Assembly (NCBI GenBank): GCA_024400295.1
Contig: JAKSNA010000004.1
Location: forward strand, 62,001 to 126,000
Source of the DNA: Bacteroidales bacterium
GTDB taxonomy: Bacteria > Bacteroidota > Bacteroidia > Bacteroidales > F082
DNA: 64,000 bases
Reading direction: 5' to 3'
Below the pieces are notes generated by a model. The model saw only the letters and a program-made list of their open reading frames with translations, did not search any database and had not been told where the DNA came from. Of this stretch, positions 42,998-52,233 are shown in pieces (position 1 is the stretch's first letter; every line of letters starts with the position of its first letter). The position numbers and the translations under genes were made by a program.

Positions 42998-44730
42998 AAA
43001 AATTCTTAGCATTAATCACAGTTATCTGCCTTTTCTCAACAGTTAAGGTTAATGCCTGCACCAACTTCCTTATTACAAAAGGTGCATCGGCTGATGGTTC
43101 GACAATGATTTCGTATGCCGCTGATTCTCACGTACTTTACGGTGAGTTGTATCATTATCCGGCGGCCGATTACCCTGAAGGCGCGATGCGTGACCTTTAC
43201 GACTGGGACAGCGGCCGTTACCTCGGTCAGATTCCGGAAGTCAGTCATACTTATAATGTTGTCGGCAACATGAACGAATGGCAGCTTGCCATCGGCGAGA
43301 CGACATACGGCGGCCTCGAATGCCTCTGGGAAGGCGAAGGCCTGATGGACTACGGCACGTTGATTTACATCTCGTTGCAGCGTTGCAAGACGGCCCGCGA
43401 AGCCATCCGTAACATCGCCGAACTCACCGCACAATACGGTTACATCAGCGAAGGCGAGTCGTTCTCGATAGCCGACACCGAAGAGGTCTGGATCATGGAG
43501 GTGATCGGCAAGGGCAAGTTCGGCAAAGGCATGGTGTGGGTTGCACGCCGCATCCCCGACGGCTACGTCAGCGGACACGCAAATCAGGCCCGCATCCAGA
43601 CATTCCCGCTGAAAGGCAAGAACGTCCTCACTTCAAAGGATTTCGACAAGTTCATGACAAACAAGAAAATCGATTGCATCTATGCCGAAGATGTCATCTC
43701 TTTCGCGAAAGCTAATAATCTCTATGTCGGAAAAGACGAAGACTTCTCATTCTCAGACGTTTACGCTCCCGTTGATTTCAGTGGCGCACGTGGCTGCGAC
43801 CTCCGCGTATGGGCGATGTTCAACAAAGTCGCCGACGGCATGGACGCTTATTGGGACTATGCCACCGGCCGCGACATCAAACGCGCGAAGCCGTACGTCA
43901 AAGGACAGCCGCAGACCGTCGAGAACTTCCCTTCAAACAGAATGCCTCTATGGGTCCTCCCGAAGGAGAAGGTGAGCGTCCGCGACATGATGAACTTCAT
44001 GCGCGACCACCTCGAAGGCACCGAACTCGACATGTCGCTCGACCTCGGCGCAGGTCCTTTCCATTGCCCGTACCGCTGGCGCCCGATGGATTTCGAGGTT
44101 GACGGACAGGCCTACTGCCACGAGAGGACGACGGCAACACAGCAGACAGGCTTCTCGTTCGTCACGCAGAGCAACAGCCAGAACATCCCCGGAATGGGCG
44201 GCATCATCTGGTTCGGCGTAGATGACGCGGCAAGCACCGTCTATTGCCCGATGTACACCACAATAACAGAAATACCGCTCTGCTTCCGCGAAGGCAACGG
44301 CTCGATGATGGAATATTCGGAGACAGCCGCCTTCTGGATCTTCAACCAGGTCTCAAATTTTGCCTACACAAAATACGACTACATCCATCCGGAAATAGCT
44401 AAAAAACAAGACTATTATGAAGGAATGTGGATTAAGGAAACAGAAGAATTAAGGGGAAAATTTGCCGGAATTTATGAGACTGAAGGCGAAAAAGGCGTCA
44501 TGAAAAACCTCATGCAATATTCACACACGGCGGCTACAAACCTCTGCGCCGACTGGAGGATGTTCTACAGACACCTCTTCGTGAAATACATGGACGGCAA
44601 CGTCAAGACAGCCCGGAAAAAACCTGAGGGATACAAATATTACGCTCCGAAAGTCGAACAGCCGAAATACAGCGACGAGTTCTATAAGGCGATTATCGAA
44701 CAGACAGGAGACAAGCTGAAAGTTTATTAG
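42994..44730 (+). CDS. C69-family dipeptidase (secreted)
   Basis: A 578-residue N-terminal-nucleophile peptidase of the PepD/C69 family. The signal peptide ends VKVNA, exposing Cys22 (CTNFLITKGASADGS), the expected catalytic nucleophile after cleavage. Other family features are YGTLIYISLQRCKTAREAI, SFSIADTEEVWIMEVIG and GGIIWFGVDDAASTVY. It probably trims dipeptides in the periplasm, complementing the S46 peptidase at 8940. It is translationally coupled to ribF and followed by a strong terminator. Confidence 0.9.
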   Translation: MKKFLALITVICLFSTVKVNACTNFLITKGASADGSTMISYAADSHVLYGELYHYPAADYPEGAMRDLYDWDSGRYLGQIPEVSHTYNVVGNMNEWQLAIGETTYGGLECLWEGEGLMDYGTLIYISLQRCKTAREAIRNIAELTAQYGYISEGESFSIADTEEVWIMEVIGKGKFGKGMVWVARRIPDGYVSGHANQARIQTFPLKGKNVLTSKDFDKFMTNKKIDCIYAEDVISFAKANNLYVGKDEDFSFSDVYAPVDFSGARGCDLRVWAMFNKVADGMDAYWDYATGRDIKRAKPYVKGQPQTVENFPSNRMPLWVLPKEKVSVRDMMNFMRDHLEGTELDMSLDLGAGPFHCPYRWRPMDFEVDGQAYCHERTTATQQTGFSFVTQSNSQNIPGMGGIIWFGVDDAASTVYCPMYTTITEIPLCFREGNGSMMEYSETAAFWIFNQVSNFAYTKYDYIHPEIAKKQDYYEGMWIKETEELRGKFAGIYETEGEKGVMKNLMQYSHTAATNLCADWRMFYRHLFVKYMDGNVKTARKKPEGYKYYAPKVEQPKYSDEFYKAIIEQTGDKLKVY

Positions 44731-44756
44731 TTATAAAGTTAAAAGTTTATAAAGTA

Positions 44757-44806
44757 AAAAGTGCGCGGGGCGATGAGGATTTTATTGCCGCCGCGCACTT
44801 TTTTTG
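44757..44806 (+). terminator. Rho-independent terminator after the C69 peptidase
   Basis: An 11-bp GC-rich stem (aaagtgcgcgg pairing with ccgcgcacttt) followed by ttttttt. An extended reading frame starting at 44761 would begin inside this stem and is rejected as the start of the next gene. Confidence 0.92.
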
Positions 44807-44846
44807 AATATTTGTGGAAACCAGCGTTTATTTGCTTGACTTTTCT

Positions 44847-44854
44847 TATCTTTG
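44847..44854 (+). promoter_or_regulatory. -7 box TATCTTTG before TPR regulator copy B
   Basis: Identical to the box at 1612-1619 and, like it, 5 nt from the start codon (ATG 44860). The flanking ttcttatctttgccgcc matches copy A almost completely. Confidence 0.7.
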
Positions 44855-44859
44855 CCGCC

Positions 44860-46635
44860 ATGAAAAACCTCCTCACCATATTGTCAATTCTCGTCGTCTT
44901 CGCCTCGTGTTCCGACAGGGCGGGCGGCTGGCATTCCGCGCCGGAGCTGCAAGCGGCGCATGAGCTGATGCAGGAACGGCCCGACAGCGCGTTGAAAGTG
45001 CTGGTTGGCTTCGACTTTGGCGACAGCACGAGCCGCTCAACAACAAATGAATATCAGATACTTGTGGCGGAGGCGCTTTACAAAAATGATTATCAGCAAA
45101 CCAACGCTCAGGCTGTCATTGACGCAACGGCATATTATGACAGCGTCTTTGAGAAATATCCGGAGAACAGCGGCCTCGCCTTCGAGACGGCGCGGGCGCA
45201 TTACTACAAGGCCGTCGGCGAGACGGAGGACGACGACATCGTGGCGGCGTGCGCCGACTACCTCAAGGCCGCCGACATCATGGAGGCGGCGTTCCCGGAG
45301 ATTGCGAAGGCGGCGAGGAAGGGAATGATGGGTGATGATGACTATGTAAAAATGAGGCTCGTGGGATTGATTTACAATAATATGGGTGCATTATTATTCA
45401 ATGAACAGTTACCAAACACGGCGATAATTATGTTCGAACATGCCAATATGTTTTTCAAGTCTATTGGCGACTCTCCGTCTGAAAGAGCAATTATCAAGAA
45501 TCTCGCAATGTCGTATATGTTATGTTACAGATACGATGAAGCAATATTGGTTTTTGACAGGCTGCTGAATGACACCACTATGCCATCAGCCATGACGCTT
45601 GCCATAAGAGGAGACATTGAGATTCTCCATTACAATAAATACAGACTCGATGAATCACTCAGCAACATCAAAGTTATCATCAACGATCTGGAATCGCAAG
45701 ATGAAAGGAAACGCTTTGAGTTTGCGCTCGCCGAAATCTACTATGACAGGGATGAATTTGATTCTGCGATGGTGTATTACACCAGAAGCATCGACAGGAG
45801 CAAATATACCATGATGCGATCTTCAGAATGTCTGGGCAATATTTACAAGTCATTGAATGACAACGTGAAAGCGGCATATTACGATTCGGTATATAAAAGC
45901 GTTGCATCTGTTGAGATGGAGAGAAACATCAGCAGAGAGGAACTTTCAGCAATGGTCAATGCTTTCTTTTCAGAATCGCAGGCAAGAAGTGTCGCCGCAA
46001 AGAAAGTGACCTATACGGTCATGTTTGTAATACTGCTATCAGTCGCCGCATTGAGTATCGCAGTTCTGCGCGGAAGACGCATGGAAATGTCGTCGGCACG
46101 TGAAGAGGAGTTTAAGACACAACTTGCCGCCGCCGAACGCAGGGCCGAACAATCCGAAACCGAGCTCGCAGCAGTGAAAAACACGCAGGACAGTAGAGAT
46201 GTCTTGAGACGGAAACTTGAAAGCCTCGTCATAACCGAAAACTTCGGGACAATGATGCGTAACCTTGAGACAAGCGACATCTGCAAATCGTTGAGGAATA
46301 GGTTTAAAGGCGTCAAGATACAGACCAAGAACATCGGCGGCTGCCGTCACTTCGCCATGACAAAAAACGAAATCAATGATTTGATGTCGGAGGCCGACAG
46401 ATGCCTTCCGCTGTTCGGCAGAATCCTCTCTGAAGACCTCGGCGTGAACAGGAACAACCATCCATACTGCATACTTCAGCTGCTCGGCTTTTCGACGGCA
46501 GAGATTGCGGTACTGATGAATTCAAGTTACAGCGCAGTTGCAAAGCGCAACGATTTCATAAAAAAGAAACTTCAAACTGATATGAATATCCGCGATTTTT
46601 TAGATGACTGCCTCTCTGATACATATAAAGTATAG
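44860..46635 (+). CDS. Lipoprotein TPR transmembrane regulator with C-terminal HTH, copy B
   Basis: A 591-residue paralogue of the protein at 1625. Signal with lipobox VVFASC (Cys17); TPR-like helices to ~370; membrane segment at ~383-403 (KVTYTVMFVILLSVAALSIA); coiled coil; C-terminal HTH at ~533-573 (ILQLLGFSTAEIAVLMNSSY). The first ~157 codons are almost identical to copy A, after which the sensor, membrane and HTH parts diverge beyond easy recognition at DNA level. The start at 44860 follows the -7 box; the longer frame runs into the terminator. It precedes the DUF3244 copy B gene and presumably regulates its own locus. Confidence 0.82.
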   Translation: MKNLLTILSILVVFASCSDRAGGWHSAPELQAAHELMQERPDSALKVLVGFDFGDSTSRSTTNEYQILVAEALYKNDYQQTNAQAVIDATAYYDSVFEKYPENSGLAFETARAHYYKAVGETEDDDIVAACADYLKAADIMEAAFPEIAKAARKGMMGDDDYVKMRLVGLIYNNMGALLFNEQLPNTAIIMFEHANMFFKSIGDSPSERAIIKNLAMSYMLCYRYDEAILVFDRLLNDTTMPSAMTLAIRGDIEILHYNKYRLDESLSNIKVIINDLESQDERKRFEFALAEIYYDRDEFDSAMVYYTRSIDRSKYTMMRSSECLGNIYKSLNDNVKAAYYDSVYKSVASVEMERNISREELSAMVNAFFSESQARSVAAKKVTYTVMFVILLSVAALSIAVLRGRRMEMSSAREEEFKTQLAAAERRAEQSETELAAVKNTQDSRDVLRRKLESLVITENFGTMMRNLETSDICKSLRNRFKGVKIQTKNIGGCRHFAMTKNEINDLMSEADRCLPLFGRILSEDLGVNRNNHPYCILQLLGFSTAEIAVLMNSSYSAVAKRNDFIKKKLQTDMNIRDFLDDCLSDTYKV

Positions 46636-46721
46636 AAGCGTATTTGAATATTTTACTATCAATTACATCAAATCTCCAAAAATCTCCAAAAATTTTTTGT
46701 TATTTTGACATAATTTTCATA

Positions 46722-46729
46722 TACTTTTG
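46722..46729 (+). promoter_or_regulatory. -7 box TACTTTTG of DUF3244 copy B
   Basis: TACTTTTG lies 26 bases before the ATG at 46756, parallel to the copy A arrangement. Confidence 0.55.
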
Positions 46730-46755
46730 CGGCATGATTCTAAATAATTTAAGTC

Positions 46756-47109
46756 ATGCTAAAAAAACTATCCATTATTCTAATTATGGCGTTTGCATTG
46801 ACTGCAAATGCGTTTCAGATTTCCGGTCCGATTGACATAAGGGCTGTTGCCAACATAGAACAGCCAAAATCCGACATCCCAATCTCCGCCACCATCGACG
46901 GCCATGCGCTAACCATTTACGTCAACGAGAACGTGGGCATAGCGCACATCGTCGTCACAAATAGGAACGGTGTCTATACCGACAGCGACAACCTTTTCCA
47001 CACGCCCGACATGGCGACGCTGCTCATCGAGGACGAGGGCTTCTACACGGTGACGATAACACTGAACACCGGCGATGTTTATTATGGTGATTTCATGGTG
47101 ACAGAGTAA
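46756..47109 (+). CDS. DUF3244-type small secreted protein, copy B
   Basis: A 117-residue protein with a signal peptide (ends LTANA) and a beta domain nearly identical to copy A in its last ~80 residues (ISATIDGHALTIYVNENVG to EGFYTVTITLNTGDVYYGDF). The N-terminal ~35 residues differ completely. Same relative place behind a TPR/HTH regulator. Function unknown. Confidence 0.8.
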   Translation: MLKKLSIILIMAFALTANAFQISGPIDIRAVANIEQPKSDIPISATIDGHALTIYVNENVGIAHIVVTNRNGVYTDSDNLFHTPDMATLLIEDEGFYTVTITLNTGDVYYGDFMVTE

Positions 47110-47113
47110 CGGT

Positions 47114-47137
47114 ATAATCCAAATCCTATTTATTGAC
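47114..47137 (+). repeat. 24-bp direct repeat flanking the lipoprotein gene (left copy)
   Basis: ataatccaaatcctatttat plus tgac; the right copy is 48245-48268 with one mismatch. The right copy is the 3' end of the lipoprotein gene, encoding NPNPIY-stop. The left copy, just after the DUF3244 stop, reads the same peptide end with no gene in front of it, and so looks like a fossil gene end left by duplication or deletion. Confidence 0.75.
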
Positions 47138-47190
47138 ATTTGAAAAATCACATAACAACTCATACTACAAATCAATTAAAACTCCATAAT

Positions 47191-48267
47191 ATGACAAGAA
47201 CAATTAAAACATTTTTTGCAGCCACAATAGTTGTCGCTGCAACGGCAGTAATTCTCATTGGCTGCAAAAAAAACAAGTTGGATAACGCAATTGCAGAACA
47301 GCGAAACGACAAAGAAGCCATTGCTCTTATTGAAAAAATCAACAAATTCCTTATGCAAAACGAGGAGTACAAAGCAGGAAGAAAAAGTGATGAAAGAATT
47401 TCCATGGACGAGGCTAGACTATCCCTTGACCTTGCTATTAATTATGAATACAGCCAGCACAACGTAATGTCTGAAAACAACATGCTTGATACTTTAAGTG
47501 TCACGGCATTTCACCCAGACCAAAACGGCAATGTTCTGCTAGATAATGTGCTGGCGGCATATAACGAATTTGGTGAAAAAATATCAGAATACCGTGATAA
47601 GTTTCCAAATGACAATAATATTTTAAGTTATTTCATGATAAAATTCCCTGACGAGAGCAAAGGTGGCAACGACATTGAAATAATTTTTGACCGGGGTGTT
47701 CTTGCCAGTGATTCTGTCGATGTTTATCCAGGACCATTTGGAGATAATGACGATTGGTATTGTGGTGACCATCGTGGGAGGTGTAATGGAGATTCAACAG
47801 GACGTCTTAGTGATGCAGCCGAACAATTAAGTCTTAAATTCAGATTTGATAATACGCCACCACATGTTGGCTATATTCTTGTTCTTTGCAACGTTGAATA
47901 TGTTGAATATATTGCATATCCGGTTCATTATGGGACACCATGTTACGTTTATTACGAGGATCCCGAACCACAAAGTTGCCCTAATTATTGGCTTTTTGCC
48001 CAAGAAATAAATGTTGGTGACCCTATGCCCTGCATTGACCATGAAGAAATGAATTGCCATTGGAGAAAGATAAACAAATTTATCTGCAATCCGACAGGGG
48101 AATTACATTTTTCACCTATATATCATTCACCTTACAACCAATGTACAATTCATTTTACTGATTTTTATCCAAAAAATTTGGAAAAAGGCTACAGTACTGT
48201 TTATGGTCACGTTGCACGTGTAAGATACTGCAGCACCCAATGGCATAATCCAAATCCCATTTATTGA
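47191..48267 (+). CDS. Predicted lipoprotein of the TPR/DUF3244 module, copy B
   Basis: A 358-residue lipoprotein: signal TIVVAATAVILIGC (Cys25), helical first half, Cys-rich second half with WYCGDHRGRCNGDSTG, matching the pattern of the 4201 protein (CGPYEGQCVGRD) at the same relative position. Overall divergence is high. The ATG at 47191 is preferred over 47140 because the signal peptide begins there. It ends next to a 24-bp repeat and 2 bases before the T9SS gene. Function unknown. Confidence 0.65.
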   Translation: MTRTIKTFFAATIVVAATAVILIGCKKNKLDNAIAEQRNDKEAIALIEKINKFLMQNEEYKAGRKSDERISMDEARLSLDLAINYEYSQHNVMSENNMLDTLSVTAFHPDQNGNVLLDNVLAAYNEFGEKISEYRDKFPNDNNILSYFMIKFPDESKGGNDIEIIFDRGVLASDSVDVYPGPFGDNDDWYCGDHRGRCNGDSTGRLSDAAEQLSLKFRFDNTPPHVGYILVLCNVEYVEYIAYPVHYGTPCYVYYEDPEPQSCPNYWLFAQEINVGDPMPCIDHEEMNCHWRKINKFICNPTGELHFSPIYHSPYNQCTIHFTDFYPKNLEKGYSTVYGHVARVRYCSTQWHNPNPIY

Positions 48268-48269
48268 CT

Positions 48270-49880
48270 ATGATAAGGTTACGTCAAATATTCGTGGTGT
48301 TGTTTCTGCTTTTAGGCGGTGACACCTTCGCTCAGGAATGGGAATATGTCCGCACATACGACAGCAATGCGCCGATCCGCCCGAACTGCATGCAGTCACT
48401 CACCGAACTTGAATCAGGCGACATTGTGGTGAACGCTTCATGGTGGGATGCCTCCGTGAACGGAATGAATAGCGAAAACCCAGGCCTGATGAAATTCTCA
48501 TCCGACGGTGTCTTGCAGAAGGAGGTTTATTGGTCGCGGCTCGGTTATCGTTCCGATGACCAGTACATCATCGAATCTCCAGACCATGAAATTATTGTGA
48601 TGGGGCATTTCCTCCCCGACCGCGACCCGGATTGTGTCAATTTCGTGATAGAGTGTTCCGACAAGGCGTACCTGTATTTCTACAAAATGGACAGTGATTT
48701 TAACATGATTGACTCCGTTGAATATACGATACCGCTCGACACGACAAACAACGGGGCGTATTACCAATCGGTATCGCAAATCTTCAACATCGCCATGGCA
48801 AAAATCAAGCTGACCTCCGCTTTTGTGGAAAATGGGCATATCGTTGGCTCATACACAAAAACACAGACGAGGCACGGCAACTACGCATTAGATTCGCTTT
48901 TCTTCTTCAAGATGGATTTCAACGGCAACCTCTTGATGCACAATGGTATTTCGATGGGCGACAGAGGGACTGACCCGTATGCATTTAACGACCAGATGAT
49001 AAGCAATGAAATAGGATATGTGCATTACCATTGCACGAAAAATGACAGAAGAAACATCGGCGACTTTTGTGTTTTGTTGGACAAGGACTTCAATTTCGTG
49101 AAAAACATGGGGGTTGAAGTCCCGCCACAGGGCTACCCCCGTCATATTGATTTCGAGATGGTAAGGAAAAGCCCGTGGGGGACGACATTCCTGTCAAGCC
49201 TGATAGACCATACCGTAGGCAACAACGGATCCTGCTACGACCCGTTTCTTCAGGAAATCACGGAGAATGCCGGACGCGTTGATGTGCTGCACCAAAAGGA
49301 AGTTGTCACAGACACTTATGACATGACTGCGTTGCGGTCGCCGGTTTGTTTCACAGCCGACGGCATCATCTGGGCATACACACGCGACAGAGGCAGGTAT
49401 CGCGAGCGTGATTCCTGGATTATGATAGAGAAACTGAATCGTGACTTCGAGCTGGAACGAGAGGTTTATTATCCATATCATGAGAGGACCAATCTCAATA
49501 CCAATTCTTATATCGTCAGCCGCGACGGCGGCGTGCTTCTGCTATCCTATTGTCACGAACTTGACAATACAGACATCCACCATTACATTATGACGAAGTT
49601 CCCAGCCGAAGCCTTCCTCGGCATCGAGGAGGCCCACGACAACGGACTCAAAGTGGCTTTCGCCTACCCGAACCCTGGCGGCAATGTTCTAAACATTAGA
49701 ACAGCATTGCGAAACGCTCATGTCGCAGTGTACGATATGAACGGGAAACTCATTTGTGATCAAGAGATTTCAGATATTATTACTTCTGTAAATGTCGAGA
49801 GCTGGCCTTCAGGAATCTATATTTGGAAAGTGATCAAGGACGGTAGTGAGGCCGAGAGCGGGAAGTGGGTAAAACAATGA
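48270..49880 (+). CDS. T9SS-exported protein of the module, copy B
   Basis: A 536-residue secreted protein: signal peptide ends GGDTFAQ; repeated beta-rich body; C-terminal T9SS type A domain (VAFAYPNPGGNVLNIRTALR, HVAVYDMNGKLICDQE, ending WPSGIYIWKVIKDGSE). It is the positional homologue of 5228-6751 with similar length and layout. The ATG at 48270 is used instead of a TTG at 48264. No catalytic motif recognised. Confidence 0.78.
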   Translation: MIRLRQIFVVLFLLLGGDTFAQEWEYVRTYDSNAPIRPNCMQSLTELESGDIVVNASWWDASVNGMNSENPGLMKFSSDGVLQKEVYWSRLGYRSDDQYIIESPDHEIIVMGHFLPDRDPDCVNFVIECSDKAYLYFYKMDSDFNMIDSVEYTIPLDTTNNGAYYQSVSQIFNIAMAKIKLTSAFVENGHIVGSYTKTQTRHGNYALDSLFFFKMDFNGNLLMHNGISMGDRGTDPYAFNDQMISNEIGYVHYHCTKNDRRNIGDFCVLLDKDFNFVKNMGVEVPPQGYPRHIDFEMVRKSPWGTTFLSSLIDHTVGNNGSCYDPFLQEITENAGRVDVLHQKEVVTDTYDMTALRSPVCFTADGIIWAYTRDRGRYRERDSWIMIEKLNRDFELEREVYYPYHERTNLNTNSYIVSRDGGVLLLSYCHELDNTDIHHYIMTKFPAEAFLGIEEAHDNGLKVAFAYPNPGGNVLNIRTALRNAHVAVYDMNGKLICDQEISDIITSVNVESWPSGIYIWKVIKDGSEAESGKWVKQ

Positions 49881-49921
49881 GTTTTCCCAAAATTTCCAAT
49901 CTCCGTCTGGAAAAATATAAT

Positions 49922-49929
49922 TACCTTTG
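49922..49929 (+). promoter_or_regulatory. -7 box TACCTTTG of the RhuM leader, copy B
   Basis: Same position relative to the hairpin as the 6960-6967 box. Confidence 0.55.
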
Positions 49930-49942
49930 CAGCTCGGATGAA

Positions 49943-49988
49943 ATGGTTATCAAATGACAACGCCTCATGGCGGTCGTTTGGTGGCCAT
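49943..49988 (+). ncRNA. Conserved hairpin leader upstream of rhuM, copy B
   Basis: A 46-nt hairpin starting atggttatcaaatgac and ending gtcgtttggtggccat, followed by ttttttcgt. Relative to copy A, three stem pairs differ: U-A to U-G, A.C to A-U and C-G to U-G. All remain paired. The element survives although the downstream gene is broken. Confidence 0.6.
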
Positions 49989-50018
49989 TTTTTCGTAAAT
50001 AATTGAAAATCATGATTT

Positions 50019-50477
50019 ATAGAAAAGGAAATTGTTTTTTACCAGCCGAATGACCAGATTAAATTGGAGGTCTTTTTTGAAGACGGGAACGTCTGGCTCA
50101 CGCAGGCACAGATGGCAGAGCTGTTCAACAAGGATGTCAGCGGAATAGGCCGGCACATAAAAAATGTTTTGGAAAAAGATGAACTTGAAAAGGAGTCAGT
50201 ATGTGCAAATTTTGCATATACTGCCGCCGACGGGAAGACTTATCTGACGAAATTTTACAATCTCGAAATGATAGTTTCTGTCGGAAACCGAGTGAAATAT
50301 TCAAACATCAATCAGTTCAAAATTTGGGCCGAAGACGATGGCATCATCTACATCGACCTGTTTTCGCTCTTCGCCGACGAGGAAGGCAAGATGGACATCA
50401 AATATTCAAACGACGGCCTGCACCTCATCAGAGAAAGCTATCTGATCTGACACGATGCCGTGAAACGTTATCTGTGA
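50019..50477 (+). pseudogene. Broken RhuM N-terminus fused to an SGNH/GDSL-hydrolase tail
   Basis: Aligned to 7056, the start codon is ATA (50019-50021) in place of ATG. The frame then reads KEIVFYQPNDQIKLEVFFED and IWLTQAQ-type RhuM sequence to NQFKIWAED. It switches without a stop to the end of an SGNH hydrolase: IIYIDLFSLFADEEGKMDI, then SNDGLHLIRESYLI, including the catalytic D-x-x-H. A TGA at 50448-50450 replaces what is normally Trp, after which HDAVKRYL continues to the expected end at 50477. A lost start, a chimeric junction and a nonsense codon mark it as a pseudogene. Confidence 0.8.
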
Positions 50478-50604
50478 CTATTGATGTCCGATGATTTTTT
50501 GATGGCAAAAAACTATGTATCTTCCATGTTCTTGTAATTCGCTCTCGAATTTGCTGAATTACAGGTCTTTGCATAGAAAAATAATTTTATTAGGTATACC
50601 TATA

Positions 50605-51984
50605 TTAGTTGTTTTTACAGTTATCAATAATCTTCTCTAACATGCCAATAGAATAAAAAGGAACATTCACAAGGCGATAGAGCTTATGCCCAATGGGTGT
50701 TGTTAGGTCATTGATAGAGAATGGTTCATTCCAGAAACGAATAGCAGTTACTGGTAAATCCGTATTATCTACAAATACTTGTAAGGATTGTAATTTGGAG
50801 TTATGACCACTTTTTACTTCTATTGGATAAATGCGACCGTCTTTTTGCCAAATGAAATCGATTTCTGCATTTGCTCCCTTTTTGTCTCTTACCCAAAAGC
50901 AAAGTTCGTCTTCTATATGTTTGTCTAATAAAATTTGTAACTCTTGTGCTACGATATGTTCTGCAGCACGCCCTCTCCAAGTGTCTAATAGGTTCTTATT
51001 TTGTAAATACTCTTGTGCAAGTCCAACCTTGTGATTTACTAATCCATTATCCATCCAAATCAGTTTAGGTGACCGCCGACGGATAGGAATTGCAGGTACT
51101 TGAGAAGATGTAATTGGATAAGCCAATTGCATAATAAATGCCTTAGACAACACATCCATGGCTTCATGAATTTGCGTAGAAGTATAGGTGCTATTACCAA
51201 AATTAGCAAACTTTATCGTACTTCCTCCTTCGTGCCAACCAGTATTCAATATATGGCGAATTACACGTGTTTGAGCTTCATTTGTTGCATAATTTTCCAC
51301 ATCCTCTATGTATCCTGTAATCAGTGATTTATAGATAGGAGCTAATGTTACAAGGTCATGGTATGTTAAGTAATGACTTACCACTTCCGGCATTCCACCG
51401 ATCAATGCAAACGTATTAAATTCTCTCTGTAAATCAACATGTAGTAACTCACTTACGGTGAGATTTTCTATTTGTTCACGCCAAGTTTGTTTACCTGCGG
51501 CAGATAGATATTCAAGGAACGAGAATGGTCTCAAATTAAGGTACTCCACGCGCCCCACCGGAAAACTACGTTTTGCTAATTGTTGGTCATTTTGTCTATG
51601 TTTCAAGAGTTTTTGCAAACGAGAACCGGCGGCAATCACATACAAATCAGGTGCTTCTTCGTAGAAATAGCGTAATAAAGAAACAGCAGAATACGACTCT
51701 TGAATTTCATCAATAAACAGCAGTACCGCCTGTGTTTCATGGAGTGCGATATTTTCTCGCACATAAAGATATTGGATAATCTCCTTTACATTGTCTGTTC
51801 GCTCAAAAATATCTCTATCAGACTTTTTTTCTAAGTTTAACTTGATATAGCAATCGAATTCGTGGCTAAATTCATCCACCAAAGTGGTTTTGCCAACTTG
51901 TCGAGCACCACGTAAAACAAGCGGTTTTCGTGATGTCTTGCGTTTCCAATCTCGTAAATCAGATAGTAAATCTCTATTGTACAT
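50605..51984 (-). CDS. AAA+ ATPase with DUF4143 (ATP-binding/nuclease-fold) domain
   Basis: A 459-residue protein of the widespread AAA_14-DUF4143 family. Walker A GARQVGKTT, Walker B LLFIDEIQES, sensor motif VIAAGSRL, then GGMPEVVSHYL and a C-terminal restriction-endonuclease-like segment (NAEIDFIWQKDGRIYPIEVK). Function is uncertain. The start at 51984 follows TACCTTTG (52010-52017, minus strand); the longer frame runs through a tandem repeat and is rejected. A related gene flanks the other side of the island at 63244. Confidence 0.88.
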   Translation of the reverse strand: MYNRDLLSDLRDWKRKTSRKPLVLRGARQVGKTTLVDEFSHEFDCYIKLNLEKKSDRDIFERTDNVKEIIQYLYVRENIALHETQAVLLFIDEIQESYSAVSLLRYFYEEAPDLYVIAAGSRLQKLLKHRQNDQQLAKRSFPVGRVEYLNLRPFSFLEYLSAAGKQTWREQIENLTVSELLHVDLQREFNTFALIGGMPEVVSHYLTYHDLVTLAPIYKSLITGYIEDVENYATNEAQTRVIRHILNTGWHEGGSTIKFANFGNSTYTSTQIHEAMDVLSKAFIMQLAYPITSSQVPAIPIRRRSPKLIWMDNGLVNHKVGLAQEYLQNKNLLDTWRGRAAEHIVAQELQILLDKHIEDELCFWVRDKKGANAEIDFIWQKDGRIYPIEVKSGHNSKLQSLQVFVDNTDLPVTAIRFWNEPFSINDLTTPIGHKLYRLVNVPFYSIGMLEKIIDNCKNN

Positions 51985-52009
51985 GGGTACTTTATTTTGA
52001 AATCGGTTG

Positions 52010-52017
52010 CAAAGGTA
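52010..52017 (-). promoter_or_regulatory. -7 box TACCTTTG of the DUF4143 ATPase
   Basis: Complement of caaaggta, 25 bases before the ATG at 51984. Confidence 0.6.
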
Positions 52018-52054
52018 CTGTTTTTTTGAATTAAGCAAATATTTTTCTACCATT

Positions 52055-52142
52055 TTTTCTTCTAAAACATACCCGTAAAATGTATATTTTTCTTCTAAAA
52101 CATACCCATAAAGTGTGCAATTTTCTTCCAAAACATACCCAT
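52055..52142. repeat. 33-bp tandem repeat, 2.7 copies
   Basis: Units start at 52055, 52088 and 52121, each containing tcttctaaaacataccc. It lies just upstream of the ATPase promoter. No spacers, so not a CRISPR array. Confidence 0.8.
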
Positions 52143-52233
52143 TTTTTCCTCGTTTTGGCGTGTTACAATATTAAAAAGCTGAATTCAAGTAATAAATGCA
52201 ACTTTTTTGTTAATATTTTTAGTTAACGATCTG

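Noticed and set aside
44761-44859. 33-codon N-terminal extension of the TPR regulator copy B
   Set aside because: It begins inside a strong terminator stem and upstream of the -7 box; the lipoprotein signal starts at 44860.
52055-52142. CRISPR-like repeat
   Set aside because: Units are directly adjacent with no spacers; likewise the octamer tract at 986-1077. No cas genes in the window.
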